From Halobellus litoreus (lineage in GTDB: Archaea; Halobacteriota; Halobacteria; Halobacteriales; Haloferacaceae): a stretch of 64,000 bases of DNA. The notes below the pieces were generated by a model. The model was not told the origin of the DNA and did no database searches. It was given only the letters and a program-made list of their open reading frames with translations. The DNA lies in contig NZ_JANHAW010000003.1 in the NCBI RefSeq assembly GCF_024464595.1, forward strand, positions 434,001 to 498,000. The letters run 5' to 3'. The stretch's first letter is position 1, and the number at the start of each line of letters is the position of its first letter. Below, in pieces: positions 34,457 to 43,234 of this stretch. The position numbers were made by a program, and so were the translations under genes.

Positions 34457-35038
34457 ATGCGGGAGGACGAACTGGCGACGGCGGCGGTCGAGCACTTCGA
34501 GACCGCGTTCGAGGACCCCGAAATCGGCCTCGAAGAGCCGTACGACCACTACGGCAACCGGGGAAGCGTCGATCTCTACGTCCGGACGAAACCGCCCGAG
34601 CGGACCGAGTATCTCGTCGAGTTGAAAGCGGATCCGGCCGTGAGAATGGCCGGTGGAGCCAACGAGATCCTCAGGCAGTACCGGCGAATGGAGCGGTACT
34701 TCTACCGCGACGACGAGCACAGCCTCCGGAAGCGCCTCGGTCGGGAGGGGCCGGGGCTGTACCTGCTGTTGCTCTTCGCCCCGACGGCTCGCTGCGTCGA
34801 ACACGTGCACGAGCACCGCCGGCTCTACGGATCGGTCGACGCGGACCTGACCGTCGACGGCGTCCCGGCGACCCGGAAGATCGCGTTCCTGGCTAACCTC
34901 GACGACGCGGCGGCCGGTGGGCTCGGATTCCTCTCGGTGAACGGCGAGGCGGGGATCGGCTCCGCGGCGTTCGAGTCGGCCGTCCCCGAAGGCTCCCGGC
35001 TCGCGGCGGCGCTCAGCGAAGTAGATATATCGACATAA
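34457..35038 (+). CDS. Hypothetical protein with a PD-(D/E)XK-like pattern
   Basis: A 193-residue soluble protein I do not recognise. The segment GSVDLYVRTK...YLVELKADPAV (residues about 34-60) has the Asp ... Glu-x-Lys pattern of PD-(D/E)XK nuclease-like folds, followed by helices rich in Arg (ILRQYRRMERYFYRD). It could be a restriction-like nuclease domain or a non-catalytic relative. The start was set at the ATG giving an acidic N terminus. No partner gene is evident. Confidence 0.68.
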   Translation: MREDELATAAVEHFETAFEDPEIGLEEPYDHYGNRGSVDLYVRTKPPERTEYLVELKADPAVRMAGGANEILRQYRRMERYFYRDDEHSLRKRLGREGPGLYLLLLFAPTARCVEHVHEHRRLYGSVDADLTVDGVPATRKIAFLANLDDAAAGGLGFLSVNGEAGIGSAAFESAVPEGSRLAAALSEVDIST

Positions 35039-35140
35039 GATTGATATCTGGGCGTGGGGAGAGCATTCGTTTCTCGACCGGCTGCCCTCGAAAGGGAATC
35101 TGACGAACTCGAGAGCGGACTCAGTCGGGGCGGGGGTCGT

Positions 35141-36361
35141 TCACCACGCGCGTTCGAGAATCCCGACGATCTCTCCGACCGTCGGATCGAGGCCGTCGGG
35201 CGCGACGTCGAGCAGGTCGTCATCGGCCACGATCGCGGCGACCTCGGGGAAGTGCTCCTGTTCGACGCCCTCGACGTCGCGGAGTCGGTTGGGCAGTCCG
35301 AGGTCGTCGCGGACGGCCGCGACGGCGTCGACGACGCCCGCCGCGACGGCGGTGTCGGAGAGCCCCGCGACGTCGACGCCCAGTGCCTCTCCGAGCAGGT
35401 CCCGCCTCCCGTCGACCGAATCGAAGACGTACCGGAGAACCTGAGGTGCGAGGACGCCGTGGATCGTTCCCTGGTGAACGTCGTGCCCGTGCGAGAAGCC
35501 GTGGCCGAACGCGTGGATGATCGAGGCGCGGTAGCCGTCCACCCCGGCGAGCCCGTACTGGACGTTCACGATTCCACCCAGGACGTCCGCGAGTCGGTCC
35601 GCGTCCATCGGCTCCGCCCGAATCGTTCGCAGCCCCGACTGGAGGAGGCGCAGACCGCGAGCGGCGGTCCCGTCGGTGACGGGCGTCGCGTGCGGCGAGT
35701 ACAGCATCTCGATTCCCTTATCGAAGCCGTTCATCGCGGAGGCGGCGAGGACAGAGGTCGGCGTCGTCCGGTACAGGTCGCCGTCGTAGAACAGCGCCTC
35801 GGGCATCAGCCGGGGATCACCGACGCCGCCGGTTTCGTGGCTCGCGTCGGCCGAGACGTCGCCGTCGAGGGTGAGCGTCACCCCCGCGATATCCGAGAGG
35901 TCCGCGCCAGCCAGCGTCGTCGGGACGGCGACGATCGGGAGCGGATCGCCGTCGGCCGCGACGGGCAACTCGCCGGTCTCGACGGCGCGCTCGGCGACCG
36001 ACTCGCTGTCCTCGTGCGAGGAGAGCGCCGCGAGGGTCTTCGTCGTGTCCAACGTGCTGCCGCCGCCGACGGCGACGACGACGTCGACGTCGCGGTCGCG
36101 GGCCAGTCGGAGGCCGTCGAGCGCGGTGCCGAGCGTCTTCGCGGGCGTCGTCTCCGGGAACTCCGCGACGAGCCGGTCGCCGAGTCCCTCGCGGATCGGG
36201 TCGACGACCGCCGGCGTCGTGCCCGCGGTCCGGCCGCCGACGAGCAGCGCCCGCTCACGTCCGCGTCGGTCGAGTTCGTCGCCGAGGCGGTCGAGACAGC
36301 CGGCACCGACGACGATCGTTCCGGGGCGGAAGTCGAAGGTGAATCCCTGGGTCCGGGTCAT
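35141..36361 (-). CDS. Iron-containing alcohol dehydrogenase family protein
   Basis: A 406-residue group III metal-dependent dehydrogenase. It has the NAD-binding VVAVGGGSTLDTTKTLAAL (GGGSxxD), the PTTLAGADLSDIAG loop and the metal-binding histidine cluster HAFGHGFSHGHDVHQGTIHG. The substrate could be an alcohol, a lactaldehyde-type compound or maleylacetate. It ends about 100 bp from the plus-strand hypothetical gene. It is distinct from the GldA-type protein at 62347. Confidence 0.88.
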   Translation of the reverse strand: MTRTQGFTFDFRPGTIVVGAGCLDRLGDELDRRGRERALLVGGRTAGTTPAVVDPIREGLGDRLVAEFPETTPAKTLGTALDGLRLARDRDVDVVVAVGGGSTLDTTKTLAALSSHEDSESVAERAVETGELPVAADGDPLPIVAVPTTLAGADLSDIAGVTLTLDGDVSADASHETGGVGDPRLMPEALFYDGDLYRTTPTSVLAASAMNGFDKGIEMLYSPHATPVTDGTAARGLRLLQSGLRTIRAEPMDADRLADVLGGIVNVQYGLAGVDGYRASIIHAFGHGFSHGHDVHQGTIHGVLAPQVLRYVFDSVDGRRDLLGEALGVDVAGLSDTAVAAGVVDAVAAVRDDLGLPNRLRDVEGVEQEHFPEVAAIVADDDLLDVAPDGLDPTVGEIVGILERAW

Positions 36362-36443
36362 ACCCCGGACCACGGCGCGGCGGGGGAAAGTTTTACCCCG
36401 GTTCTGCGCGTTTCGACCGCTACGCCGACCCCGGCAGCGATCG

Positions 36444-36533
36444 CTATCCCCGGTCGTCGTCGACCGCTTCGAGCCTGGCGATCGCGTCGTCGAACGCCTC
36501 CCGGATCGGGTCGGCGGCGTCGCCGCCGATCAT
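36444..36533 (-). CDS. 29-residue acidic small protein
   Basis: A very short frame whose ATG overlaps the stop of the preceding gene (ATGA, 4-base overlap at 36530-36533), suggesting translational coupling. The product is acidic with an amphipathic helix-like middle (DPIREAFDDAIARLEA), which fits halophilic protein composition. Too short to assign. It may be a genuine small protein or a chance frame. Confidence 0.4.
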   Translation of the reverse strand: MIGGDAADPIREAFDDAIARLEAVDDDRG

Positions 36534-37030
36534 CGTCCGAGGTCGAGGTCGAGTTCGAGCGAGTCCAGAATGCTGTGGTAGACGGCTCGTTTGTCCGTTC
36601 CCGTGTTCCTGCAGAGCGCGTCGATATCCTCGGCGGTGAACGTCGGGCCGAGTTCGACGAGCAGGTCGTGAAACGACGCCGAGTACCGGGGGCGCTCCTC
36701 TTCGCTTCGGGCGACCAGTCCCGCGTCGACGAGCCCATCGAGTGCGATCTCGAAATCGGGTTCGGTCGCCGGAGCGTCCGGGCGGGTGCCGTACTCCGGG
36801 TGGTTGGCGAACTGATAGAAGTGATCGGCGGCGGACCGGATCGACGGGTCCCCCTCGTCGAGAAACTCGTACACTCGGGCTCTGGCGTCGTCGAGCGACT
36901 CCGGGTCCGGGGCGTCGACGTCGGCTCCGTACCGCCACAGCAACGCCTCGATCAGTTCCGAATCGATATCGTACCGTTCGATCAGATCGTGGGCTCGGTC
37001 GGACACGAAGCGGACTTCGGAACGGCCCAA
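36530..37030 (-). CDS. Haloarchaeal hypothetical protein, helix-rich
   Basis: A 166-residue acidic protein with no signal or membrane segment. It has repeated helical stretches such as DDARARVYEFLDEGDPSIR and a C-terminal TFTAEDIDALCRNTGTD that could be a small winged-helix-like end. Family unknown to me. It is divergent from the AEC transporter gene and may be coupled with the small frame after it. Confidence 0.7.
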   Translation of the reverse strand: MGRSEVRFVSDRAHDLIERYDIDSELIEALLWRYGADVDAPDPESLDDARARVYEFLDEGDPSIRSAADHFYQFANHPEYGTRPDAPATEPDFEIALDGLVDAGLVARSEEERPRYSASFHDLLVELGPTFTAEDIDALCRNTGTDKRAVYHSILDSLELDLDLGR

Positions 37031-37118
37031 AATAAAACATCACCGCGGACGCTTCGCCGCCGGAGATCGAGAATCGCGAGTCGAACAGCGTAAGTCGTCG
37101 TATCGACTCGCGGGAGGT

Positions 37119-38027
37119 ATGGAGGTCCTCGGCCGGCTGCTCGGACTGCTCGCGCTGCTCTCGGTCGGGACCGGACTGCGGTTCTCTGGCGTGCTCGACG
37201 CGGGAAGGACCCAGCGGCTCAACGCGCTCGCGTACTACGTCGCCCTCCCGGCGCTCGTCTTCGTCTCGACGTACGACCGGGCGGTCGGCGAACTACTGAC
37301 GGCGGACCTGTTCGTGGGGGTGCTGGCGGTGGTCTTTACCACCGCGGGCATCGCGTGGCTCGTCCATCGCCGACAGGACCGTCGCGGCCGGCAGAGCGTC
37401 GCCATCATCCAGTCGTACCACTCCAACCTGGGATACCTCGGACTGCCGCTCGTCGCAGCCACGTTCGACGCCCGCGTAACTGCGATCGCGAGCGTCGTCC
37501 TCGGCGTGGCGTCGCTGACGCAGGTGCCGCTCACGATCGTCGTCCTCAGCGCGATCAACGAGGCGGACGCCTCGGTCGCGAGGGAGTTGGGCAGACTCGC
37601 CCGCAACCCCGTTCTCGTGATCCTCGTCGTCGGACTGACGGTCGGATCGCTCGGACTGTCGGTTCCCGGGCCGGTGACTGCGGGGCTCGACGTCCTCGGG
37701 GCGCTGGCGCTACCGATCGCGCTGCTTTGCGTCGGCGCGTCGCTCCAGATCGATCGACCGAACGTCGACATCGGCGCGAGTGGGGCCGTCGTCGCGACGA
37801 AAATCGCGGTTATGCCGGTGCTGGCCTGGGCCGCCTTCTCGCTGCTCGGCGTGGACGCCGCGACATTCACGGCCGCGATCGTGATGCTCGGAACGCCGAC
37901 GGCGGTGTCGACGTACGTGTTCGCGAACGAACTCGGCGGGGACGAGGAGTTCGCGTCGCTGAACGTGTTTCTCACCACGCTCGTGTCGGTCGGAACGCTG
38001 TTCGTGCTCATCCGTGCGGTCGGGTGA
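37119..38027 (+). CDS. AEC family transporter
   Basis: A 302-residue membrane protein with about ten hydrophobic segments in two halves, of the auxin efflux carrier family. Its YHSNLGYLGLPLVAATF stretch is the family's conserved N-x-x-x-x-G-x-P crossover in the first half, and VMLGTPTAVSTYVFANELGG is the matching one in the second. It probably moves a small organic acid such as malate or malonate. A GGGAGGT lies just before the ATG. It is convergent with the phosphatidyltransferase gene. Confidence 0.92.
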   Translation: MEVLGRLLGLLALLSVGTGLRFSGVLDAGRTQRLNALAYYVALPALVFVSTYDRAVGELLTADLFVGVLAVVFTTAGIAWLVHRRQDRRGRQSVAIIQSYHSNLGYLGLPLVAATFDARVTAIASVVLGVASLTQVPLTIVVLSAINEADASVARELGRLARNPVLVILVVGLTVGSLGLSVPGPVTAGLDVLGALALPIALLCVGASLQIDRPNVDIGASGAVVATKIAVMPVLAWAAFSLLGVDAATFTAAIVMLGTPTAVSTYVFANELGGDEEFASLNVFLTTLVSVGTLFVLIRAVG

Positions 38028-38081
38028 GCGGAACTGGTGCGGAGCGTGTGTGGCCGATCGGAAGCGGGTTCGGGCGCGGCC

Positions 38082-38939
38082 TCAGTCCGACGTCCTCCCA
38101 GAGCGCCACCCCGCGACGACGGCGTAATCGCGAACGAAGACGGCCAGCGACGGGGCCAGCACCACGGCCGCGAGCGGGCGGGCCGTCGCCGGCGAGAGAA
38201 GCGGCGTGAGCGCGAGTGTGATGAACACCATCTGGAGGCCCGCGAGCGGGCGACGAACGACGCTGTCCGGCAGGTCGGAGACGGAACGGCCGCGACGGCG
38301 ACGGACCCCGCGCCCGAGTTTGAACAGGTAGCGCGCGGCCGACAGCGACAGGTACCAGACCGGCAGTTGCCCCCACAGCACCGCGACGACGGGCGCGACG
38401 AGGAAGCCGGTCGTGTCGAAGGCGAGGTCCAGTTTCGCCCCGAGGACGGTCCGGCGGCCGGTCCGACGGGCGAGGAACCCGTCGACGAAATCCAGCGCGC
38501 ACCCCCCACCGTAGAGGAGCGCCGGCAGCCAGGCGATTTCGGCGCGCGGCGCGAGCGCGCCGAACCCCGCTAGGGCGGCGAAGAGGCCCCCGCGACTCAG
38601 CGTCACGAGGTTTGGAACGCCGAGCGACTCGTAGACGGACACGGGACGGTCCGTGGCGTCGGCCGCGGCCCGGTTTCCGGACCCGTCCGGTCGGTTCGCG
38701 CCGAGGTATCGGAAGCAGAACCACAGCTCGAAGGCCGCGACGGTCGCGGCGGGGAGGAACCACCGGGTCCCCACTCCTGGCGTCCAGGTGCCGGAGAGGC
38801 CGGTGTCTACGAGGGGGATACCACCGGTCACGACATACGACAGCAGCGCCGCGCCGCCGACGAGGAGCACCGAGACGGCCACCGACACGGTTGCCCACTC
38901 CCGGCGGAGCGTCGAGGGGACGGTCCGAACCGCGGTCAC
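38082..38939 (-). CDS. CDP-alcohol phosphatidyltransferase family protein
   Basis: A membrane protein of 285 residues. The complete family motif D-x-x-D-G-x-x-A-R-x(8)-G-x(3)-D-x(3)-D is present at ALDFVDGFLARRTG followed by GAKLDLAFD, with several hydrophobic segments around it. The enzyme would join a CDP-activated lipid to an alcohol head group. The start is a GTG that overlaps the stop of the upstream oxidoreductase fusion (GTGA, 4 bases), so it is co-translated with it. This hints at a sugar- or polyol-type head group. The N-terminal 100 residues add three extra membrane segments. Confidence 0.85.
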   Translation of the reverse strand: MTAVRTVPSTLRREWATVSVAVSVLLVGGAALLSYVVTGGIPLVDTGLSGTWTPGVGTRWFLPAATVAAFELWFCFRYLGANRPDGSGNRAAADATDRPVSVYESLGVPNLVTLSRGGLFAALAGFGALAPRAEIAWLPALLYGGGCALDFVDGFLARRTGRRTVLGAKLDLAFDTTGFLVAPVVAVLWGQLPVWYLSLSAARYLFKLGRGVRRRRGRSVSDLPDSVVRRPLAGLQMVFITLALTPLLSPATARPLAAVVLAPSLAVFVRDYAVVAGWRSGRTSD

Positions 38940-40951
38940 CGTTCGAACCCCGGATCTTCGAGCGTCGCGAGTCGCTCGCGGTCGGCGGCGGTCAGCCGCA
39001 GTCGGGCGGCCGCGAGGTTCGAAACGACGTGTTCGGAGTCGTTGCTGGCGGGAATCGGTACCACGCCGCGGTCGACGTGGAACGCGAGGGCGACGACCGC
39101 GGGGGAGACGCCGTGGTCGTCGGCGACCTCGCGAAGGGGCGGTTCGTCGAGGAGGCCCGGTGCCGACAGCGGCGAGTGCGCGACGACGCGGATCCCGCGC
39201 GCGTGACACCACTCGATCAGGTCCGTCCGCGGCAGATACGGGTGCGATTCGACCTGGACGATCGCCGGGGGAACCCGCGCCGCGTCGACGATCCGCTCAA
39301 GCTGGGGAAGCGACACGTTGCAGACGCCGAGCGTCCGCGTGAGCCCCCGCTCGTGCAGCCGTTCGAGCCGCTGCCAGGTCGCTTCGAGCGGGACGTCCAC
39401 GGTCTCGGGATTTCCGTCGGCGTCGGTCGGAAACGTCAGGGCCTCCCGTTCGGCCACCGGTTTCGACGCAAGATCCGAGAGCGGCCCCTGGTGGGCCCAC
39501 GCCTCGGGCCAGTGGAGCAGGTACGAGTCGAAGGCGTCGATCCCGAGTTCGTCGAGGCTCCCGCGACACGCTTCCGAGACGTGTTCGTGGTTCGTGTTCC
39601 AGACCTTGCCGATCAGGAACAGCCCTTCTCTGTCGGGCGATCCCGGCGCGTCGAGCAGGTCGCCGATCCGCGTCTCGTTGCCGTACAGTTCGGCCGAGTC
39701 GAACAGCCGGTAGCCGGCGTCCAGCGCGGTCGCGATCGAGTCGATTCGATCGACGTACTCGCCGTCGCGGTACCGCGAACAGCCGAATCCGACCCGCGGG
39801 AGCCGAATCGCGGCGTCGCGGACGGGCGGTCCGATCCGGTCTGCGGTTTCGGCCGTCCGCCGAACGGTCGCGTCCCGATACGACGGGCGAATCGAGGAAG
39901 GTCGAAGGTCGGATGCGTCTAACCCATCCGTCTCCGCGTCCGGGACGGGAACAGTCGTACCGTCGGCGGCGGCCCGTTCGACGGCGTTGCAGACGGCGAC
40001 GACGTGCGCCGCGCGGCGAGCGCTCCGGATGGGGATTCGCCCGTCCGCCACCGCCGACGCGAGTCGCTCCGGGCCGGCGAGGTAGCGGCGCTCTCGCCGG
40101 GGCTGCGGATGAGGTGCCGCAACGTACGGTCGGCCCGCACCGCCGACGGAGACGGTGTCGCGTTCGGCCGCGAGCGCGCCGCTGTCGGCGAGGTACAGCG
40201 AGCCGTCGTCGCCGTGGAGTTCGAGGCTGTTGAACTCCCGCGATCGGTGAGGGGCATAGAGGCTCGCGGTGAGCCGCACGATCGGTCCCGACGCGAACTC
40301 GACCGTCGCTTCGACGTGTGCCGGCCGCCCGGGTGCTCGGTCCTCCCGATCGGGCCAGACGTCGAGCGCGTCGGCGCTTCTGACCGTCTCGACGGGACCG
40401 AAGCAGGAGACCAAGAGCGACAGGGGATACACCGCGCCGTCGTACAGCGGCCCCACGTCGAGGAAGGAGCCGGGATCGTCGTGCCACTCGGTCACGCGAC
40501 CCACGTGAGCGTGTGCGTACCCCAATCGGATCGGACCGAAGCGGCCGTCGTCGAGAAACGAGCGGGCGTGCCGCTGCGCGTCACACCGGTGGTTTATGGG
40601 CGCGCAGCCGAGGGCGAGCCCTCGCCCCGCGGCGGTTTCGACGAGCGCCAGGGCGCGATCGGCGTCGAGTGCGATCGGTTTCTCGCTGAAGACGTGACGG
40701 TCCGCCTCGAGACAGGCGCTCGTGACGTCCGCGTGAGCCGCGTGGCTCGTGAGATTCACGATCAGGGGCGCTGACTCGGCGTCGAACAGGGTATCGAGAT
40801 CCGAGTACGCCGTCGCGCCGTGATCCGCCGCCAGGCGCTCCGCCCGGTCGACGTCGAGGTCGCAGACGGCCGTCAGCCGGAGCTCGGAATCCTCCAGCCC
40901 CGAGGCGTACTTCTCGGCGACGGCGCCCGCGCCGACGAACGCGCACTTCAT
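38936..40951 (-). CDS. Gfo/Idh/MocA oxidoreductase fused to an aldo/keto reductase
   Basis: A 671-residue two-enzyme fusion. Residues 1-310 are a Gfo/Idh/MocA dehydrogenase: CAFVGAGAVAEKYASGLE Rossmann motif, HVFSEKPIALDADRAL with the catalytic-type Lys, and a C-terminal substrate domain with GPLYDGAVYPLSLL. Residues about 385-671 are an aldo/keto reductase: RVGFGCSRYRDGEYVDR, FDSAELYGNETRIGD (Asp, Tyr), LIGKVWN (Lys) and YLLHWPEAW (His), so the catalytic tetrad is complete. Both act on sugars or polyols with NAD(P). The gene is coupled to the phosphatidyltransferase after it. A single uninterrupted frame supports a true fusion. Confidence 0.88.
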   Translation of the reverse strand: MKCAFVGAGAVAEKYASGLEDSELRLTAVCDLDVDRAERLAADHGATAYSDLDTLFDAESAPLIVNLTSHAAHADVTSACLEADRHVFSEKPIALDADRALALVETAAGRGLALGCAPINHRCDAQRHARSFLDDGRFGPIRLGYAHAHVGRVTEWHDDPGSFLDVGPLYDGAVYPLSLLVSCFGPVETVRSADALDVWPDREDRAPGRPAHVEATVEFASGPIVRLTASLYAPHRSREFNSLELHGDDGSLYLADSGALAAERDTVSVGGAGRPYVAAPHPQPRRERRYLAGPERLASAVADGRIPIRSARRAAHVVAVCNAVERAAADGTTVPVPDAETDGLDASDLRPSSIRPSYRDATVRRTAETADRIGPPVRDAAIRLPRVGFGCSRYRDGEYVDRIDSIATALDAGYRLFDSAELYGNETRIGDLLDAPGSPDREGLFLIGKVWNTNHEHVSEACRGSLDELGIDAFDSYLLHWPEAWAHQGPLSDLASKPVAEREALTFPTDADGNPETVDVPLEATWQRLERLHERGLTRTLGVCNVSLPQLERIVDAARVPPAIVQVESHPYLPRTDLIEWCHARGIRVVAHSPLSAPGLLDEPPLREVADDHGVSPAVVALAFHVDRGVVPIPASNDSEHVVSNLAAARLRLTAADRERLATLEDPGFER

Positions 40952-41063
40952 CGGTGGCGGTTCGCCCGCGGGGATAAAAAACGCGCTGGCAGGAGCGGGG
41001 TCTACGAGTGCCTCGGCGGGGTCGGGCCAACGGAGTAATCACAGGGCGCGTCGAATGGTCGGT

Positions 41064-42185
41064 ATGGCACGGGTGGCCGTCGTCCACAACACGCTGGACT
41101 TCCAGGGCGGTGCCGACATCGTCTGTCTCTCCGTCTGTGCGGCGCTCCAAGGCGAACACGACGTCACGCTGTACACCCTCTCGGAAACCGATCCCGGAGC
41201 CCTCGCCGAGCGGTTCGACGTCGAGCTCGCACGTGAGAGGCTGAACGTCCGGAGGCCGACCGGTGGCGGGACCGCGTCCCGAACGCTCTCCGCTGCGGCC
41301 CCGTTCGTCGGCCCGCAGTTGCCGCTGCGGAGCGTTCTGGTCCATCGGCTCTTCGAGCGGGACGCCGAGGCGTTCGACCTCGTGGTGAGCACCGCGAACG
41401 AGTTCGCGTTCTCGCTCCCGTCGGTCCAGTACGTGCACTACCCGCAGTTTCACGCGAGACGGCTCGCGGACGACTCCTCGGACGCGTTGAATCGTCTCTG
41501 GAGCCGTCTCGCCGGGCCGAACCGAGCGGAGATCGCCAGCGACTCGCTCACAACACTCGCGAACTCTGAATGGACGGCCGACGTCGTCGAGCGTGTCTAC
41601 GGGATCCGACCGGCGGTACTCCACCCGCCTGTCGATCCGATCGACGGCCGGTGGCAGTGGGAGGAGCGGGAAGACGGCGTCGTCGTCGTCGGGCGAATCG
41701 CGCCCGACAAGCGGGTGCTCGACGCCATTCGGGTGGTCGACGGCGTCCGCGAGCGCGGCCACGACGTGCACCTCCACATCGTCGGTGCAGCGCCGAGAGC
41801 GTATCGTCAGTACGTCGAACGCGTCGAGGCGGCGGCGAGCGAGCGAGCGTACGTCGCCGTCGAACGAGACGTCCCGCGGGACCGGATCGAGACCCTGCTC
41901 GGCACACACAGGTACGGCCTGAACCTCAAACCCGAGGAACACTTCGGGATGTCGGTCGCGGAGTACGTCGCTGCGGGGATGATCGCGTTCGCTCCCGACA
42001 GCGGTGGGCAGCGAGAGATTCTCGACGGGCGCGACGACCGACTGTTCGCGTCGGTCGAAGAGGCAGTCGAGCGGCTCGCCCACGCGGTCGAAACCGGGGA
42101 GCAGCCCTCGCAATCGGCGGATCGATTCGACAGCGGGCGGTTCCGCGAGGCGATCCGTCGGACAGTCGCTCGGGCCCTACATTAA
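41064..42185 (+). CDS. GT4-type glycosyltransferase
   Basis: A 373-residue GT-B fold glycosyltransferase. The N-terminal VAVVHNTLDFQGGADIVC carries the glycine loop, and the C-terminal KPEEHFGMSVAEYVAAG has the E-x7-E motif of GT4 retaining transferases with GGQREIL after it. VVVGRIAPDKRVLDAI opens the nucleotide-sugar domain. An ATG three codons upstream is equally possible. It is divergent from the oxidoreductase fusion and may act on a glycolipid or surface glycan together with that gene and the phosphatidyltransferase. Confidence 0.9.
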   Translation: MARVAVVHNTLDFQGGADIVCLSVCAALQGEHDVTLYTLSETDPGALAERFDVELARERLNVRRPTGGGTASRTLSAAAPFVGPQLPLRSVLVHRLFERDAEAFDLVVSTANEFAFSLPSVQYVHYPQFHARRLADDSSDALNRLWSRLAGPNRAEIASDSLTTLANSEWTADVVERVYGIRPAVLHPPVDPIDGRWQWEEREDGVVVVGRIAPDKRVLDAIRVVDGVRERGHDVHLHIVGAAPRAYRQYVERVEAAASERAYVAVERDVPRDRIETLLGTHRYGLNLKPEEHFGMSVAEYVAAGMIAFAPDSGGQREILDGRDDRLFASVEEAVERLAHAVETGEQPSQSADRFDSGRFREAIRRTVARALH

Positions 42186-42211
42186 AGACGATATACGTCG
42201 ATTGTCAACGT

Positions 42212-42580
42212 ATGGCTACCCAGACCTCGGACGGAATCGCGCTCCGGACGGAGACGCTGACCGGCCTCCACTGGGCGGGGATCGGGTTGGCAGCGATAAC
42301 CGGACTCATCCACCTGTGGCTCGGCGTGAGCTTCGCTCCGAGCCCCATCGGAATCGCGTTCCTCGTGGCCACGGTGGGGTTTTTCGCCGGCGTCGCCGCC
42401 GTGCTGGTCGATTACCGCCGCCGGCTGATGTATCTCCTCGGGATCCCCTTCACGGCCGGACAGGTCGTAATGTGGTACCTCGTCAACGCCCCCGACTTCG
42501 GCCCGCCGGGGATCGCAGACAAAGTCGTACAAGTGCTGTTGATCGCCGTCCTGATCGCGCTGTATCGGCAGTCGGCCTAA
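42212..42580 (+). CDS. Small four-helix membrane protein
   Basis: A 122-residue protein with four hydrophobic segments (WAGIGLAAITGLIHLWLGV, IGIAFLVATVGFFAGVAAVL, LMYLLGIPFTAGQVVMWYLV, VVQVLLIAVLIAL) and a charged DYRRR loop. It resembles widespread haloarchaeal membrane proteins of unknown function. It is 26 bp after the glycosyltransferase and convergent with aIF1A. The ATG lies inside a longer shadow frame. Confidence 0.78.
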   Translation: MATQTSDGIALRTETLTGLHWAGIGLAAITGLIHLWLGVSFAPSPIGIAFLVATVGFFAGVAAVLVDYRRRLMYLLGIPFTAGQVVMWYLVNAPDFGPPGIADKVVQVLLIAVLIALYRQSA

Positions 42581-42589
42581 CGGCGAAAA

Positions 42590-42874
42590 CTACTCGATGT
42601 GGCCTTCTTCGCGCAGTTGCTCGGCGTCCTGCTCGGAGTACCGCCACTCGATGTTCGCCTTCTCGTCCTGCCAGTCCCACGGCTCGACGAGGACCACGTC
42701 GCCCTCGTTGATCCAGGTTCGGTACTTCATCCGGCCGGGGATCCGGCCCATCCGGTTCTTGCCGTCTGCACATCGAACGCGAACGTGGTTGCCGCCGTTG
42801 TGTTCGGTCACAACCGCGAACAGCTCGTCACCGTGGGGCATCCGTAGGTTCCGACGCCCTGATTCTTCAGTCAC
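42590..42874 (-). CDS. eif1A: Archaeal translation initiation factor 1A (aIF1A)
   Basis: A 94-residue OB-fold initiation factor that helps position the initiator tRNA in the small ribosomal subunit. [20 protein letters not shown] and [20 protein letters not shown] are highly conserved. The start is a GTG, with a TATA-like box (CTCATAAATGG, 42897-42907) 23-33 bases upstream, so the mRNA is close to leaderless. This housekeeping gene marks the end of ordinary chromosomal sequence; the region to the right has IS remnants and lower GC. Confidence 0.96.
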   Translation of the reverse strand: MTEESGRRNLRMPHGDELFAVVTEHNGGNHVRVRCADGKNRMGRIPGRMKYRTWINEGDVVLVEPWDWQDEKANIEWRYSEQDAEQLREEGHIE

Positions 42875-42896
42875 AACGGTAATACGTCGGCAGGGC

Positions 42897-42907
42897 TCAT
42901 AAATGGC
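42897..42907 (-). promoter_or_regulatory. TATA-like promoter for aIF1A
   Basis: Minus-strand CCATTTATGAG lies 23-33 bp before the GTG start, supporting the GTG as the true, nearly leaderless start. Confidence 0.6.
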
Positions 42908-42983
42908 CGGTTCCCCTCACGCGGTCGTGCGATCCGTTCACACGGCTGTGGCCGCGTGCAGTCCATCGCAGTGACGGTCGAAG

Positions 42984-43234
42984 CATTGACATCCTCCTCC
43001 GCGTGAACGCGGAGGAATCCCGACCGCAGTTGGGATCTGACGGTTTGGAACTCGCCTGTTCGCTCGGTGCGAAACGCCCCGAGTCCTCTGTCGGAGGGTT
43101 CTGAGTTATCTTTCTGCGAATGTTCACCGCACCATTCTTGAACATCGTCGGAGTCGCGTTCGTCCTGACATAGATCTACAACGCCACCCGGAGCGTCCTG
43201 CTCGCTTCTCAAACTGGTTTAACTAGACAGTGCC
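42984..43234. mobile_element. Insertion sequence remnants (IS200/IS605-type end and IS6-like terminal repeat)
   Basis: At 42984-43021 there is a TTGACATCCTCC sequence with a perfect 9-bp hairpin (TCCTCCGCG with CGCGGAGGA, loop TGAA), which resembles the right-end structure of haloarchaeal TnpB-type (IS200/IS605 family) elements. At 43216-43234 lies GGTTTAACTAGACAGTGCC, which looks like a terminal inverted repeat of haloarchaeal IS6-type elements (both recalled from the families, not searched). No intact transposase is present. The minus-strand frames between them may be decayed transposase tail. This marks an old insertion hotspot next to aIF1A. Confidence 0.45.

Noticed and set aside
35054-37093. 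A 679-codon plus-strand open frame.
   Set aside because: It is a shadow of the iron-containing alcohol dehydrogenase and the 166-residue gene on the minus strand; the translation is basic and repetitive.
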